Source of the DNA: Chloroflexota bacterium
GTDB lineage: Bacteria; Chloroflexota; Anaerolineae; Anaerolineales; Villigracilaceae
Assembly: GCA_016234485.1 (NCBI GenBank)
Contig: JACRBL010000040.1
Coordinates: 124,001 to 188,000 of the forward strand
Length of the DNA: 64,000 nt
Direction of reading: 5' to 3'
Within the stretch, counting starts at the first letter, position 1. Each line of letters starts with the position of its first letter. This document shows, piece by piece, positions 16,957 to 25,037 of the stretch. The notes under the pieces were generated by a model. The model was not told the DNA's origin. It worked only from the letters and a program-made list of their open reading frames with translations, and searched no databases. A program made the translations under genes and the position numbers.

Positions 16957-18105
16957 TCACGTGGACGCCTCGGGGTTCTGAATGATGCGCTCGGGGGGGA
17001 CTTCGAAGAAGCGGTCCTTGAGGTCTATGATCGGTTTTTCCATCAACTGATAACTGAGCGTCGCGACAATCCAGATAAATGTAAATGTTGCGAGCGCGAG
17101 TAATGGAGCGAAGGGCTCGGTGATATTTTGGCCAAAGAGCGTCGCCGCCAACCAAACTATGGCAAAGTGATAGACGTACATACCGTAGGAGATTTTTCCA
17201 AGATAGCGCAACGGAGGCCATTCGAGCAGGCGGGTAAACCAACCATGCCTTGCCACGCCATAGAGGAGAACCGCACACAGGCCATTGACGATGGTATAGC
17301 CCCAAATGAATTTATTCCCATCAGGCATTGTGATCGGCCAACCCAGGCTGGCAATGGAGATATCCTTCCATCGCCCGTTGACAATGTAATCGGCGGCAAG
17401 GCCGATCAGCGGGGACGCGATGATTGATGCGATGAAAATTCCTTTCGCTTTGGGGATGCGGATGAGGGTGAACAGGGCGCCCATTGCAAAGGCATCTAGA
17501 TGCGTGAACGGGAGGGAATAGACGACGAGGGCGACGTCATCGCGGAGGAACGAGAATGTCTCTGTGCTATGCAAGAGTAAGGTGATGAGGCGTAGAATGG
17601 GAGCAAGCGCAATCACAAACCAGAAGGCTTTTCGCATGTACTTGCGCGGGGTGATGAAAATGAACAGCGGCCAGAAAAGATAGAACTGCTCCTCCACCGC
17701 CAGCGTCCAGAAGTGGGTAAGGAAATAAGAGGGGATGTAGCGGTCGAGGGTGAAGTAGAAATCATAAACGTAAATGAGGGCATACTTCATCTCGCTTTGG
17801 TAAACAGTCATCGGATCGGGATGAAATCCACGAGAGAGCGCCCAGGCTGTGAGCGCCCACATGACGGCCAGATAAAAATAATAGAGCGGAAAGATACGAA
17901 GAACGCGGCGTCCATAGAACTTAATGAAGTAGGGCTTGGCAGGAAGCGCCTCCTTCATGTCCATCAGAATACCTGTGATAAGAAACCCCGAAAGCACAAA
18001 AAACAACTGAACACCCAGCCAACCCCACTGGACCCAGTGTATATGAAAGAAGAAAACCATCAAGAAAGCAATGCCTCGCAGGCCGTCCAGTCCTTTAATT
18101 CGCAT
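16957..18105 (-). CDS. Acyltransferase family 3 membrane protein (OafA/YrhL type)
   Basis: A 382-residue polytopic membrane protein with about ten hydrophobic helices. The family hallmark is visible at the N-terminus: RIKGLDGLRGIAFLMVFFFH, then LGVQLFFVLSGFLITGILM with the conserved FFVLSGF. Members O-acetylate or O-acylate cell-surface sugars using acyl-CoA. There is no C-terminal SGNH domain. No strong SD precedes either the ATG at 18105 or the GTG at 18111. Its substrate is unknown; it lies between dnaA and rpsB with no functional link evident. Confidence 0.88.
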   Translation of the reverse strand: MRIKGLDGLRGIAFLMVFFFHIHWVQWGWLGVQLFFVLSGFLITGILMDMKEALPAKPYFIKFYGRRVLRIFPLYYFYLAVMWALTAWALSRGFHPDPMTVYQSEMKYALIYVYDFYFTLDRYIPSYFLTHFWTLAVEEQFYLFWPLFIFITPRKYMRKAFWFVIALAPILRLITLLLHSTETFSFLRDDVALVVYSLPFTHLDAFAMGALFTLIRIPKAKGIFIASIIASPLIGLAADYIVNGRWKDISIASLGWPITMPDGNKFIWGYTIVNGLCAVLLYGVARHGWFTRLLEWPPLRYLGKISYGMYVYHFAIVWLAATLFGQNITEPFAPLLALATFTFIWIVATLSYQLMEKPIIDLKDRFFEVPPERIIQNPEAST

Positions 18106-18172
18106 TAGCACATATCACGCGGTGAAAGTTTGTTCGCGCGCCTCCGTTGGAATGGCTGGATTTTAAACCAAA

Positions 18173-18202
18173 AACCACGTTCCTGTGAAAGAACGTGGTT
18201 TA
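18173..18202 (-). terminator. Terminator after dnaA
   Basis: AAACCACGTTC and GAACGTGGTTT pair around TTTCACAG on the minus strand, followed by TTGGTTT, within ten bases of the dnaA stop. Confidence 0.8.
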
Positions 18203-18207
18203 TTTTT

Positions 18208-19557
18208 TTACGCGGCAACGGCTTGTCCGTATAACTGCTGGCGGATCTGCATCAACTGGCGTTGGAGCGTGGGATTGTCATTCCTTATATCGGCTTCGAT
18301 CTTTTTGATGCCGTGCATCACGGTAGTGTGGTCGCGTCCGCCGATGACTTCGCCGATCTGCGGGAGCGAGGCTTTCACGTCTTCGCGCAAGATGTACATG
18401 GCGAGTTGCCGCGGCAGGGAGACGTTCTTCGAGCGGTCGGCGCTGAGCAATTTCTCGGAGGATAAATTGAAGAAACGCGCCACCGCGTCGATCACGGCCT
18501 GCGGATGGACTTCGCCGCGCTGGGGAATCAGGTCGGCCAGCGCCACGTTAACGAGGCTGGCGTTGAGCGTGGAGCCGCTCAAATCGGCGAAGGCGACGAT
18601 GCGATTGAGCGCGCCTTCCAACTCGCGGATATTGGATTGGACGCGGCGGGCGATCTCTTGCAAAACTTCGTCGGGGACGTAGCGGCCTGAGCGTTCGGCC
18701 TTCGAGCGCAGGATGGCGAGACGGGTTTCGAGATCGGGAGCCTGAATGTCGGCGGCGAGCCCCCACTCGAAGCGCGAGCGCAGACGTTCTTCGAGCGTCA
18801 CCAACGACTTGGGCGGGCGGTCGGACGAGACGATGATCTGCTTGTCCTGTCCATGCAGGGTGTTGAAGGTGTGGAAGAACTCTTCCTGCGTGGACTCTTT
18901 GCCCGCGATGAATTGGATGTCGTCAATCAGCAACACGTCCGCAGAGCGATATTTTTCGCGGAAGGCCTGCGTCGTGTGGGTGCGGATGGCGGAGATCAGG
19001 TCGTTGGTAAATTCTTCGGAAGAGACGTACAACACGTTCAGCCCGCGCGCGTGGCAGGAGTTGCCGATGGCGTGAAGCAAATGGGTTTTTCCCAGCCCCA
19101 CTCCCCCGTAGAGGAAAAGCGGATTGTAGGCACGGGCGGGTTTTTCGGCCACGGCCATGCAAGCCGCGTGCGCGAGACGATTCCCCGCGCCGACGACGAA
19201 CGTGTCGAACACATAGCGTGGATTAAGCGCGACACTGCGCGGACGCGGCTCGGGGTGCATCGCGTCAGCCTGGACCTCGCGCGGGGTGGCCTCGCCCGCC
19301 TCCCCGTCCGCGTTGGATGCGACGACGAAGTTAACGGTCACGCTGGAATCGGTGGCGGTCATCAAGATGCGATTGACGGAGGCGGCGAGTCGAGTGTCGA
19401 GCCAGTCGCGCGCGTAGGCGTTGCGGACAGCGACGGTCATTACGCCCGAATCGAAAGAGACGGGTTTCGTATCGCGAACCCAGGTGTCGAAGGATGCCCT
19501 GGGCATTTCCATTTGTAGCTGGCCGAGGACGGTCTGCCAAGCGTGATCTGCATTCAT
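18208..19557 (-). CDS. dnaA: Chromosomal replication initiator DnaA
   Basis: A 449-residue AAA+ initiator protein. Domain I is at about residues 1-80 (WQTVLGQLQMEMPRASFDTWV). The AAA+ core has Walker A YGGVGLGKTHLLHAIG near 150 and Walker B LLIDDIQFIAGK near 210. The C-terminal DnaA-box-binding helix-turn-helix has its signature GGRDHTTVMHGIKKIEADI near 425. All domains are intact. It is followed by a terminator and preceded by about 700 bases without a gene. Confidence 0.97.
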   Translation of the reverse strand: MNADHAWQTVLGQLQMEMPRASFDTWVRDTKPVSFDSGVMTVAVRNAYARDWLDTRLAASVNRILMTATDSSVTVNFVVASNADGEAGEATPREVQADAMHPEPRPRSVALNPRYVFDTFVVGAGNRLAHAACMAVAEKPARAYNPLFLYGGVGLGKTHLLHAIGNSCHARGLNVLYVSSEEFTNDLISAIRTHTTQAFREKYRSADVLLIDDIQFIAGKESTQEEFFHTFNTLHGQDKQIIVSSDRPPKSLVTLEERLRSRFEWGLAADIQAPDLETRLAILRSKAERSGRYVPDEVLQEIARRVQSNIRELEGALNRIVAFADLSGSTLNASLVNVALADLIPQRGEVHPQAVIDAVARFFNLSSEKLLSADRSKNVSLPRQLAMYILREDVKASLPQIGEVIGGRDHTTVMHGIKKIEADIRNDNPTLQRQLMQIRQQLYGQAVAA

Positions 19558-20258
19558 AAACGGCTCCCGCGTGAGGGTGATAGGGTGTACTGAACTAACC
19601 CGCCTTGCATTCTGCGGCTTAGCAACGAACGGTTATCTAGTTTTGATTGTTATCTGGGTTTGGACGTTGTGTAGCGCGTCCACGTTTTATTTCAGCGTGA
19701 TTGTATTCTAGCAGAGAATCCTGATTATGAACAAACGCTCAGCCTACGGGATGTTAAAAGATTGCATTTTTTTAAGGTGGGTGAATGTTAAATATCGCGA
19801 TGGAAATAATGGAGTAAAAGGGTCATCTATCGAACACCTGTTTCAGCCAATGGCGCTTTCACGCGGCCTCGCGCCCCCCATATATAGGGCTTTCGCGAGT
19901 TCCACTCCCCCAAATGGCATATCTGCCTTAAAGATTCTCATTTGATAGGTTTTTACTTTGTGCGAAAGTGTCGCGCCAGATTTGGGGATTCGTTTTGCAA
20001 TTATTCCACGCGCGTAGGGGATTCGGTTTTTCGCGGCGTGCGCAGGGGTTTGAATCGCGATTTTGCTTGAAAGTCGGAGACTTTCGAGTCCGTAATCACG
20101 TTGAAAAAACTGGAAACAAACTACGGAGACATGGAGACGGAGAGTTTTAATTCTTCGTGACGCCGCGGTAAAAATATTTTTTCAGCGCTGTTACGCATTT
20201 TTGCGAATGGCTTCAGAAAATTCGTGCAAATTCGCGAAATTCGTGGCGGATTTCGCGT
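19558..20258. other. Gene-free stretch upstream of dnaA
   Basis: About 700 bases, partly A+T-rich, between the divergently placed dnaA start and the histidine kinase 3' end. Two weak DnaA-box-like words (TTATCTAG near 19632 and TTATCTGG near 19650) occur, but there is no cluster of TTATNCACA boxes, so I do not call an origin. A hairpin GAAAGTC-GGA-GACTTTC is at 20069-20085. The right end (about 20211-20262) holds nine-base repeats of the ATTCGCGAA type and runs into the kinase stop. The short open frames here lack SD sites and coding character. Confidence 0.55.
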
Positions 20259-21935
20259 TCACGCGCTGGTTTTTCGGGGAACCCACACGAGAACGGTGGT
20301 GCCTTCGCCTGATGCGGAGGAAATATCCACTTCGCCGCCCACCGCGCGGACGCGCGTCTGCATGTTGGCGAGACCGTGACCGAGCGATTTGCTTTTCTTA
20401 TCGAGATCGAAGCCCTTGCCGTTGTCGCGCACTTCCATGATGACGCGCTCGTCGGTCGTCCACACGTTGACAGAGACGCGTTTGGCCGCGGCATGCTTGG
20501 CCGCGTTCGCCAAGGCCTCCTGGCAGATGTGGAACAAGACCATGCTGTGGCTCTGCGGAAGCGAATCGAGCTTGGCCTTTGCCCCGTTGACGGTGGCCGA
20601 GGCGAGCGTGTGGGCGCGATATTCCGAAGCCAGCCGCCTGAGGCCATCCATCAGATTCTCGTTGTTCATCTGGCGCGGACGGAGGTCGAGGATGTAGGAG
20701 CGGATGTCGCGAATGACCTGATTCAAGTCTTCGATCACGTGTTTCACGCGGTTCTTCGCCTGCCCCTCCCCCTCTCCCAGCATGTGCTGGACGTTTTCCA
20801 TCGCCAGCCCAACGCCATAAATGGATTGGATGATGCCGTCGTGCAAGTCCATGCCGATGCGCTCGCGCTCCTCCAGCACGGCCAGGCGGCGCGCGTTCGA
20901 GTGCAGTCGCGCATTTTCGATGGCGAGTCCCGCCCAATTGCCCACCGCCGAGAGCAATTGCACGTCACGCGCGTCGAAGGGAGATTGTCCGCGCGTGGCT
21001 ACGCCCAGCACGCCCACCAAGTTTCCCGAGGCCTTCAACGGAACGCAGGCCAGTTGATGGAATCCCGCCTTCACCACGGCCTCGCGCAGAAAACGCGTAT
21101 CGTTTGGCAGGTCATCGCTCAATACAGGTTCGCCCGATTTCGCGGCCAGGCCAGGAAACCCCTCGCCCACGCGAAAACGGTTTTGAGTCCAGAAGGCTTC
21201 GGCGGCCTGCCCGCGATGGAGAACCATCCGCAGTGTCTGTTTATCGTCTTCGAGCAAAAAGATTTCGCCCGCCTCCACTTTCATGTAATTCATCACCAGC
21301 GCCAGCGTGCGATTCAAAATTTCGTCCAACTCCAGCGAGGAGGTCAGCGTGGAGCCGATGTCGTTCAGCAGAGACGCGTCCTCGTTGCGACGCGTCAGGG
21401 CGGTGTCGCGTTCGCGCAAATGTTCATAAAGACGCGCATTCTGAATCGCCGCGGCGGCATAGGCGGCCAGCATTTGAATAATCTTCTCGTCGTCGGCGGT
21501 GAATTCGTTCTGTCCGATCTTCTCGGTCAGGTAGATTTGCCCCAACTGAATATCGGCGGCGCGGATCGGCACGCCCAAAAACGATTTCATGCGCGGATGG
21601 TTGGCGGGGTAGCCCACCGCGCGCGGGTCACGCGTCAAGTCCGCCAGTCGAATGGGGTGCGCTGCGTTCATCAACACGCCGATCATCCCATGTCCGTGCG
21701 GCGAGTGCGGCATGCGTTTCACCTCTTCATCCGACATACCCACTGTTAAAAATTGCTTCAACTTGCCATCGTCATCCAACACCCCCACAGCGGCATAGCG
21801 CGCGTCCGATTGCTCGCAAGCCACTGTGGCGATCTTTTTCAGCAACGTCTCCAGAGAGACATCCTTCACGAGTTCCAGGCTGGCTTGGTGCAGAGCAATG
21901 AGACGTTCTTGAAGTTCTTCGCGAGTTAACAGCAT
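20259..21935 (-). CDS. GAF-domain sensor histidine kinase (NarL-type, HisKA_3)
   Basis: A 558-residue soluble kinase with no transmembrane helix. Two GAF domains cover about residues 10-170 and 190-345 (the second starts SLLNDIGSTLTSSLELDEILNRTLALVMNYM). The HisKA_3 dimerisation domain carries the phospho-accepting His in ERIGMDLHDGIIQSIYGVGLA at about 370. The HATPase_c domain has its N-box near 440 and ends with VRDNGKGFD and GHGLANMQTRVRAVGGE. The partner NarL/LuxR-type response regulator is not adjacent, so this is an orphan kinase. ATG 21935 is preferred (AAGGA nine bases upstream). The ligand is unknown. Confidence 0.9.
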   Translation of the reverse strand: MLLTREELQERLIALHQASLELVKDVSLETLLKKIATVACEQSDARYAAVGVLDDDGKLKQFLTVGMSDEEVKRMPHSPHGHGMIGVLMNAAHPIRLADLTRDPRAVGYPANHPRMKSFLGVPIRAADIQLGQIYLTEKIGQNEFTADDEKIIQMLAAYAAAAIQNARLYEHLRERDTALTRRNEDASLLNDIGSTLTSSLELDEILNRTLALVMNYMKVEAGEIFLLEDDKQTLRMVLHRGQAAEAFWTQNRFRVGEGFPGLAAKSGEPVLSDDLPNDTRFLREAVVKAGFHQLACVPLKASGNLVGVLGVATRGQSPFDARDVQLLSAVGNWAGLAIENARLHSNARRLAVLEERERIGMDLHDGIIQSIYGVGLAMENVQHMLGEGEGQAKNRVKHVIEDLNQVIRDIRSYILDLRPRQMNNENLMDGLRRLASEYRAHTLASATVNGAKAKLDSLPQSHSMVLFHICQEALANAAKHAAAKRVSVNVWTTDERVIMEVRDNGKGFDLDKKSKSLGHGLANMQTRVRAVGGEVDISSASGEGTTVLVWVPRKTSA

Positions 21936-22013
21936 GACATTTGTCCTTTTGGGGTGTGACAATTATATCCAGAAATTCATTAAATCACGATTTTACAGAA
22001 ACACTATGGCAAC

Positions 22014-22099
22014 CGTCATTGCGAGCGCTCTTCGCGAAGCAATCCCCTCCGCGTCGCGGAGATTGCTTCGTCGGGAAGAACACCCTCCTCGCAATGACG
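22014..22099. repeat. Palindromic dispersed repeat (CGTCATTGCGAG...CGCAATGACG)
   Basis: An 86-base element with ends CGTCATTGCGAG and CTCGCAATGACG and internal complementary GAAGCAATC and GATTGCTTC. It lies between the divergent kinase and HMG-CoA reductase genes. Closely similar palindromes are common dispersed elements in many bacterial genomes. Confidence 0.8.
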
Positions 22100-22201
22100 A
22101 TGTTAAAACCAAAACCTCGATACTGACCGTGCAAACTGGCAAACTTTCTGATAGGATTTGAAAGAAGCCTCCCATACAATACACCCTGCAAGGAAAACGC
22201 C

Positions 22202-23500
22202 ATGACAAACTCCCGAATCGCCGGATTTTACAACCAGACTCTCGCCCAACGCCGCGCCAACCTACTGGACGCAACGCATCTGACCGACCGCGAGCTGGCC
22301 GCGTGGACCTCGGGCGGACTCTCCCCCGAATCCGCCGACCACATGATCGAAAACGTAATCGGCCTGCACTCGCTCCCCCTCGGCATTGGACTCAACTTCC
22401 AGGTGAACGGCCGCGATGTCCTCGTCCCGATGGCAATCGAGGAACCGTCCGTCGTGGCGGGCGCCTCGTTCATGGCGAAACTCGCACGCGCGGGCGGCGG
22501 ATTCCATGCCACCGTCTCTGCCCCGCACATGATCGGACAGATGCAGGTTATCAACCTGCCGAATATCAATGAAGCACGCCTGAAAATATATGAGCACAGA
22601 GCCGAACTGCTGGCCGAAGCGGACACGATTGACCCCGTCCTCAAAAAATTCGGCGGAGGAGCAAGAGACCTCGAAGTTCGAATTATCGAATCATCGCCCA
22701 TCGGAGCGTTCCTCGTTGTTCATCTAATCTACGATGTGCGCGACGCGATGGGCGCAAACGCCGTTAATACCGCCTGCGAAAAACTCGCCCCACAAATTGA
22801 AGCCATCACGCGCGGAAAAGTTCATCTCAAGATTTTGTCCAACCTCGCCGATCGCAGACTGGCCCGCGCCCGTTGCACTATCCCCGTCAGCCAGTTGACC
22901 GTGGGATTCGAATCCTTCAAAGGCGAGACCGTCCGCGACGGCATCATCGCCGCCTGGGCGTTCGCGGACTCTGACCCGTACCGCGCCGCCACGCACAACA
23001 AAGGCATCATGAACGGCGTGGACGCGGTCGTTATCGCCACGGGCAATGACTGGCGCGCCATCGAAGCGGGCGCGCACGCCTACGCCGTGAAGAACGGCAA
23101 GTACACGTCACTTTCCACCTGGGGCAAGGACGCGGACGGCAACCTGGTGGGCACGCTCGAAATGCCGATGGCCGTGGGAATCGTCGGCGGCGCGACCAAA
23201 GTCCACCCTGCCGCGCAAGCCGCGGTGAAACTGATGGGCGTGAAGACCGCCAACGAACTGGCCGAGATCATCGTCTCGGTGGGACTGGCGCAAAACCTGG
23301 CCGCCCTGCGCGCCCTCGCCACCGAAGGCATCCAACGCGGACACATGTCCCTGCACGCGCGTCAAGTCGCCATCGCCGCAGGCGCGAGCGGTGACATGAT
23401 CGATAAGGTTGCGGCGCAGATGGTGGCGGAGAAGGTGGTGCGGAGTGATCGAGCGGAGGAGATATTGAAAACGTACACAGGTACACACGTAAACACGTAA
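22202..23500 (+). CDS. mvaA: Hydroxymethylglutaryl-CoA reductase, class II (MvaA type)
   Basis: A 432-residue enzyme that reduces HMG-CoA to mevalonate (or the reverse). Class II features are visible: the N-terminal ENVIGLHSLPLGIGLNFQVNGRDVLVPMAIEEPSVVA (ENVIG and the catalytic Glu), DAMGANAVNTACE (the DAMG-N motif), and a C-terminal QNLAALRALATEGIQRGHMSLHARQVA with the catalytic His. Degradative and biosynthetic class II enzymes cannot be told apart here, but HMG-CoA synthase and a thiolase homologue lie 1.5-4 kb downstream, favouring isoprenoid synthesis. The last codons (GTHVNT) and the stop lie inside an octamer-repeat element. Confidence 0.93.
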   Translation: MTNSRIAGFYNQTLAQRRANLLDATHLTDRELAAWTSGGLSPESADHMIENVIGLHSLPLGIGLNFQVNGRDVLVPMAIEEPSVVAGASFMAKLARAGGGFHATVSAPHMIGQMQVINLPNINEARLKIYEHRAELLAEADTIDPVLKKFGGGARDLEVRIIESSPIGAFLVVHLIYDVRDAMGANAVNTACEKLAPQIEAITRGKVHLKILSNLADRRLARARCTIPVSQLTVGFESFKGETVRDGIIAAWAFADSDPYRAATHNKGIMNGVDAVVIATGNDWRAIEAGAHAYAVKNGKYTSLSTWGKDADGNLVGTLEMPMAVGIVGGATKVHPAAQAAVKLMGVKTANELAEIIVSVGLAQNLAALRALATEGIQRGHMSLHARQVAIAAGASGDMIDKVAAQMVAEKVVRSDRAEEILKTYTGTHVNT

Positions 23501-23543
23501 ACACATCCCTGTATACTTGTATACCTGTTTACCTGTATACTTC
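23471..23543. repeat. Octamer-repeat inverted element at the 3' end of mvaA
   Basis: The left arm has units ACGTACAC, AGGTACAC, ACGTAAAC and ACGTAAAC. After ACATCCCTG the right arm has TATACTTG, TATACCTG, TTTACCTG and TATACTTC. The arms are imperfectly complementary. The element contains the mvaA stop (23498-23500) and ends six bases before the next start codon. Confidence 0.7.
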
Positions 23544-23548
23544 CACCC

Positions 23549-24265
23549 ATGACCACCGCCCTCCTCTGGCAAGTACGCCACTTCATTTACTCCCACCTCG
23601 TGGACACGACCCTTCCCCCGAGCGTGGACGAGACCGCGCGTCACTTTAACATCAGCGCAGAAGAGGCAGGCGCGCTTTACAAAGAATTAGCGGATCGCCA
23701 TGCCATCTTCCTCGAGCCAGAGACCCTCACCGTCCGCATGGCGTGGCCATTCTCAGGAGCGCCGACAGATTTCAAAGTCCACGCGGACGGAAAGACCTAC
23801 TTCGCCAACTGCGCCTGGGATATGCTCGGCATCCCCGCCGCGCTTCACACGGACGCGGTCATCGAAGCCGTGTTCACCGAAAGCAACGAACCTGTCCAAC
23901 TCGAAATCAAAAACGGACAAATCGCCAATTCCCAATCTACCGATTCCCAATTTACCAACTACCAATCTACCAATCCCCAACCCCTCGTCCACTTCCCCCT
24001 CCCCTTCGCCCGCTGGTACGATGACCTGGTCTTCACCTGAGCGACCATGCTTCTCTTCCAGTCGGAAGAATGGATCGAAACGTGGAGCTTACGAAACCAT
24101 CTCGAACGCGGAGAAATTCTCACGCTCCATCAAGTTTGGGAACTGTCCAAACTCTGGTACGGCAACCGCCTGTCCGTGGATTATCATGGCAGAAGCAAGG
24201 AACAGGTTGCAGAGATTTTCAAGCAGGTTGGTTTGACGTCAAAGTTTTGGGATGTGTCACAATAA
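23549..24265 (+). CDS. Organomercurial-lyase (MerB)-like selenoprotein with in-frame UGA
   Basis: Two open frames in the same phase, 163 and 72 residues, are separated by one TGA at 24038-24040 and join into a 238-residue MerB-family protein. The N-terminus is a winged-helix-like domain (SVDETARHFNISAEEAGALYKELADRHAI). Cys88 and Asp91 in ANCAWDMLGI match the catalytic CxxD of MerB (Cys96, Asp99). The TGA is codon 164 in RWYDDLVFT-U-ATMLLF, where relatives have the second catalytic cysteine. The distal part (LLFQSEEWIETW...LHQVWELSKLWYGNRL) is the normal C-terminus of the family and has no SD of its own. A hairpin with a normal SECIS position follows the TGA. Residues 126-146 come from a heptamer-repeat insertion. 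A plain nonsense mutation is the main alternative. Confidence 0.8.
24041..24075 (+). promoter_or_regulatory. Candidate bacterial SECIS element
   Basis: Directly after the UGA, TCTTCC (24054-24059) pairs with GGAAGA (24064-24069) around the loop AGTC. The loop starts 19 bases after the UGA and has G in its second position, both within the known bacterial SECIS limits. A C-bulge below the stem allows one more pair. Confidence 0.55.
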
Positions 24266-24359
24266 ACCTGACATGTCTCATCCGCACCACAATTGACAAG
24301 AACCATCGCGTGGACACAGGCTACAATCAATCAACCTCTCTCGGAGACATGTCAGGTTT
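24264..24359. repeat. Perfect 16-bp inverted repeat around a 64-base loop
   Basis: AAACCTGACATGTCTC at 24264-24279 and its exact complement at 24344-24359 bracket the gap between the selenoprotein stop and the next gene. Each arm contains the palindrome GACATGTC, a possible regulator site. No transposase is present; it could be a small MITE or a paired operator. Confidence 0.75.
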
Positions 24360-24377
24360 TTCAGAGGCAAGCATCGA

Positions 24378-25028
24378 ATGGAAACTCGCGAATTTATCGA
24401 ACACCTAACCGATTACGCCGCCAAATACAAAATCTGGTGGTGTGAGCCTTTTGAAAAATTCCGCGAACAATATAAACATAAAGGCTATTCGCGCCATGAG
24501 ATGGAGCAATATCGGAAAGCATTAAATGAGTTTCGAGAAAGCCTCCGACGAGAAAACGATCTTCTTGGCGAGATTCACCAGTTCCTCGACCAAAACTACA
24601 GAGTTTATATCGACGCAACATCTGAAGAACGAATTGAGATCAGGAAAATAGTCAACGAGAGCGAATACCCAGCTCTAAAAGGCGGCAAATTCCATTTTCT
24701 GGAAGATTTGCTCTTCAATTACACCAATGATTGGGCTTTGAAAAACCTGAAAGAAACTGGTGACAAAATTTGGTTGGTACGCGGCCTTGTTTCAATATCT
24801 ATGGAAAATTGCGGCATTGATTATCGAGACACAATAACTCAAATCACTTACCTTTACATTGCCGCTCAAGAAAAAGGAATAGATCCAGAAATAGAATTCC
24901 AAACTGTCGCCCAAGTTTCAAGTGATGAAAAAACTCGTGGCGGTTGCGATTCGCTTAGCCACATGATGGCTACTACTCGCAATTTAGCATATTATCGCGA
25001 AAGAACAAAATCCTTCTCCAAAAAGTAA
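24378..25028 (+). CDS. Hypothetical protein, A+T-rich, unknown function
   Basis: A 216-residue soluble protein that I cannot assign to a family. It is rich in charged and aromatic residues (YAAKYKIWWCEPFEKFREQYKHKGYSRHEMEQYRK) and looks mostly alpha-helical throughout. There is no signal peptide or membrane segment. Its codons are much richer in A and T than both neighbours, and it sits beside a perfect 16-bp inverted repeat, which suggests acquisition by transfer into the mevalonate gene run. AGAGG lies about eleven bases before the ATG. It ends nine bases before HMG-CoA synthase and could be co-transcribed with it. Confidence 0.65.
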   Translation: METREFIEHLTDYAAKYKIWWCEPFEKFREQYKHKGYSRHEMEQYRKALNEFRESLRRENDLLGEIHQFLDQNYRVYIDATSEERIEIRKIVNESEYPALKGGKFHFLEDLLFNYTNDWALKNLKETGDKIWLVRGLVSISMENCGIDYRDTITQITYLYIAAQEKGIDPEIEFQTVAQVSSDEKTRGGCDSLSHMMATTRNLAYYRERTKSFSKK

Positions 25029-25037
25029 CAGGACTTT

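Noticed and set aside
19621-19660. Origin of replication based on TTATCTAG and TTATCTGG
   Set aside because: Only two words with mismatches to the DnaA-box consensus and no A+T-rich unwinding repeats nearby.
19727-19945. 72-codon frame upstream of dnaA
   Set aside because: No SD, no family resemblance and low-complexity composition; it lies in gene-free sequence.
20376-21749. 457-codon plus-strand frame over the histidine kinase
   Set aside because: Complementary shadow frame; the opposite strand has full GAF, HisKA and HATPase motifs.
23549-24265. Treating the MerB-like gene as a nonsense-mutated pseudogene or as two separate genes
   Set aside because: The TGA falls exactly on a catalytic Cys position, both halves remain free of other defects, a SECIS-like hairpin follows, and a second Cys-position UGA exists at 9415. 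The pseudogene reading is kept only as an alternative.
24293-24327. TTGACA and TACAAT as a promoter inside the 16-bp inverted repeat
   Set aside because: The spacing is 23 bases, too long for a sigma-70 promoter.
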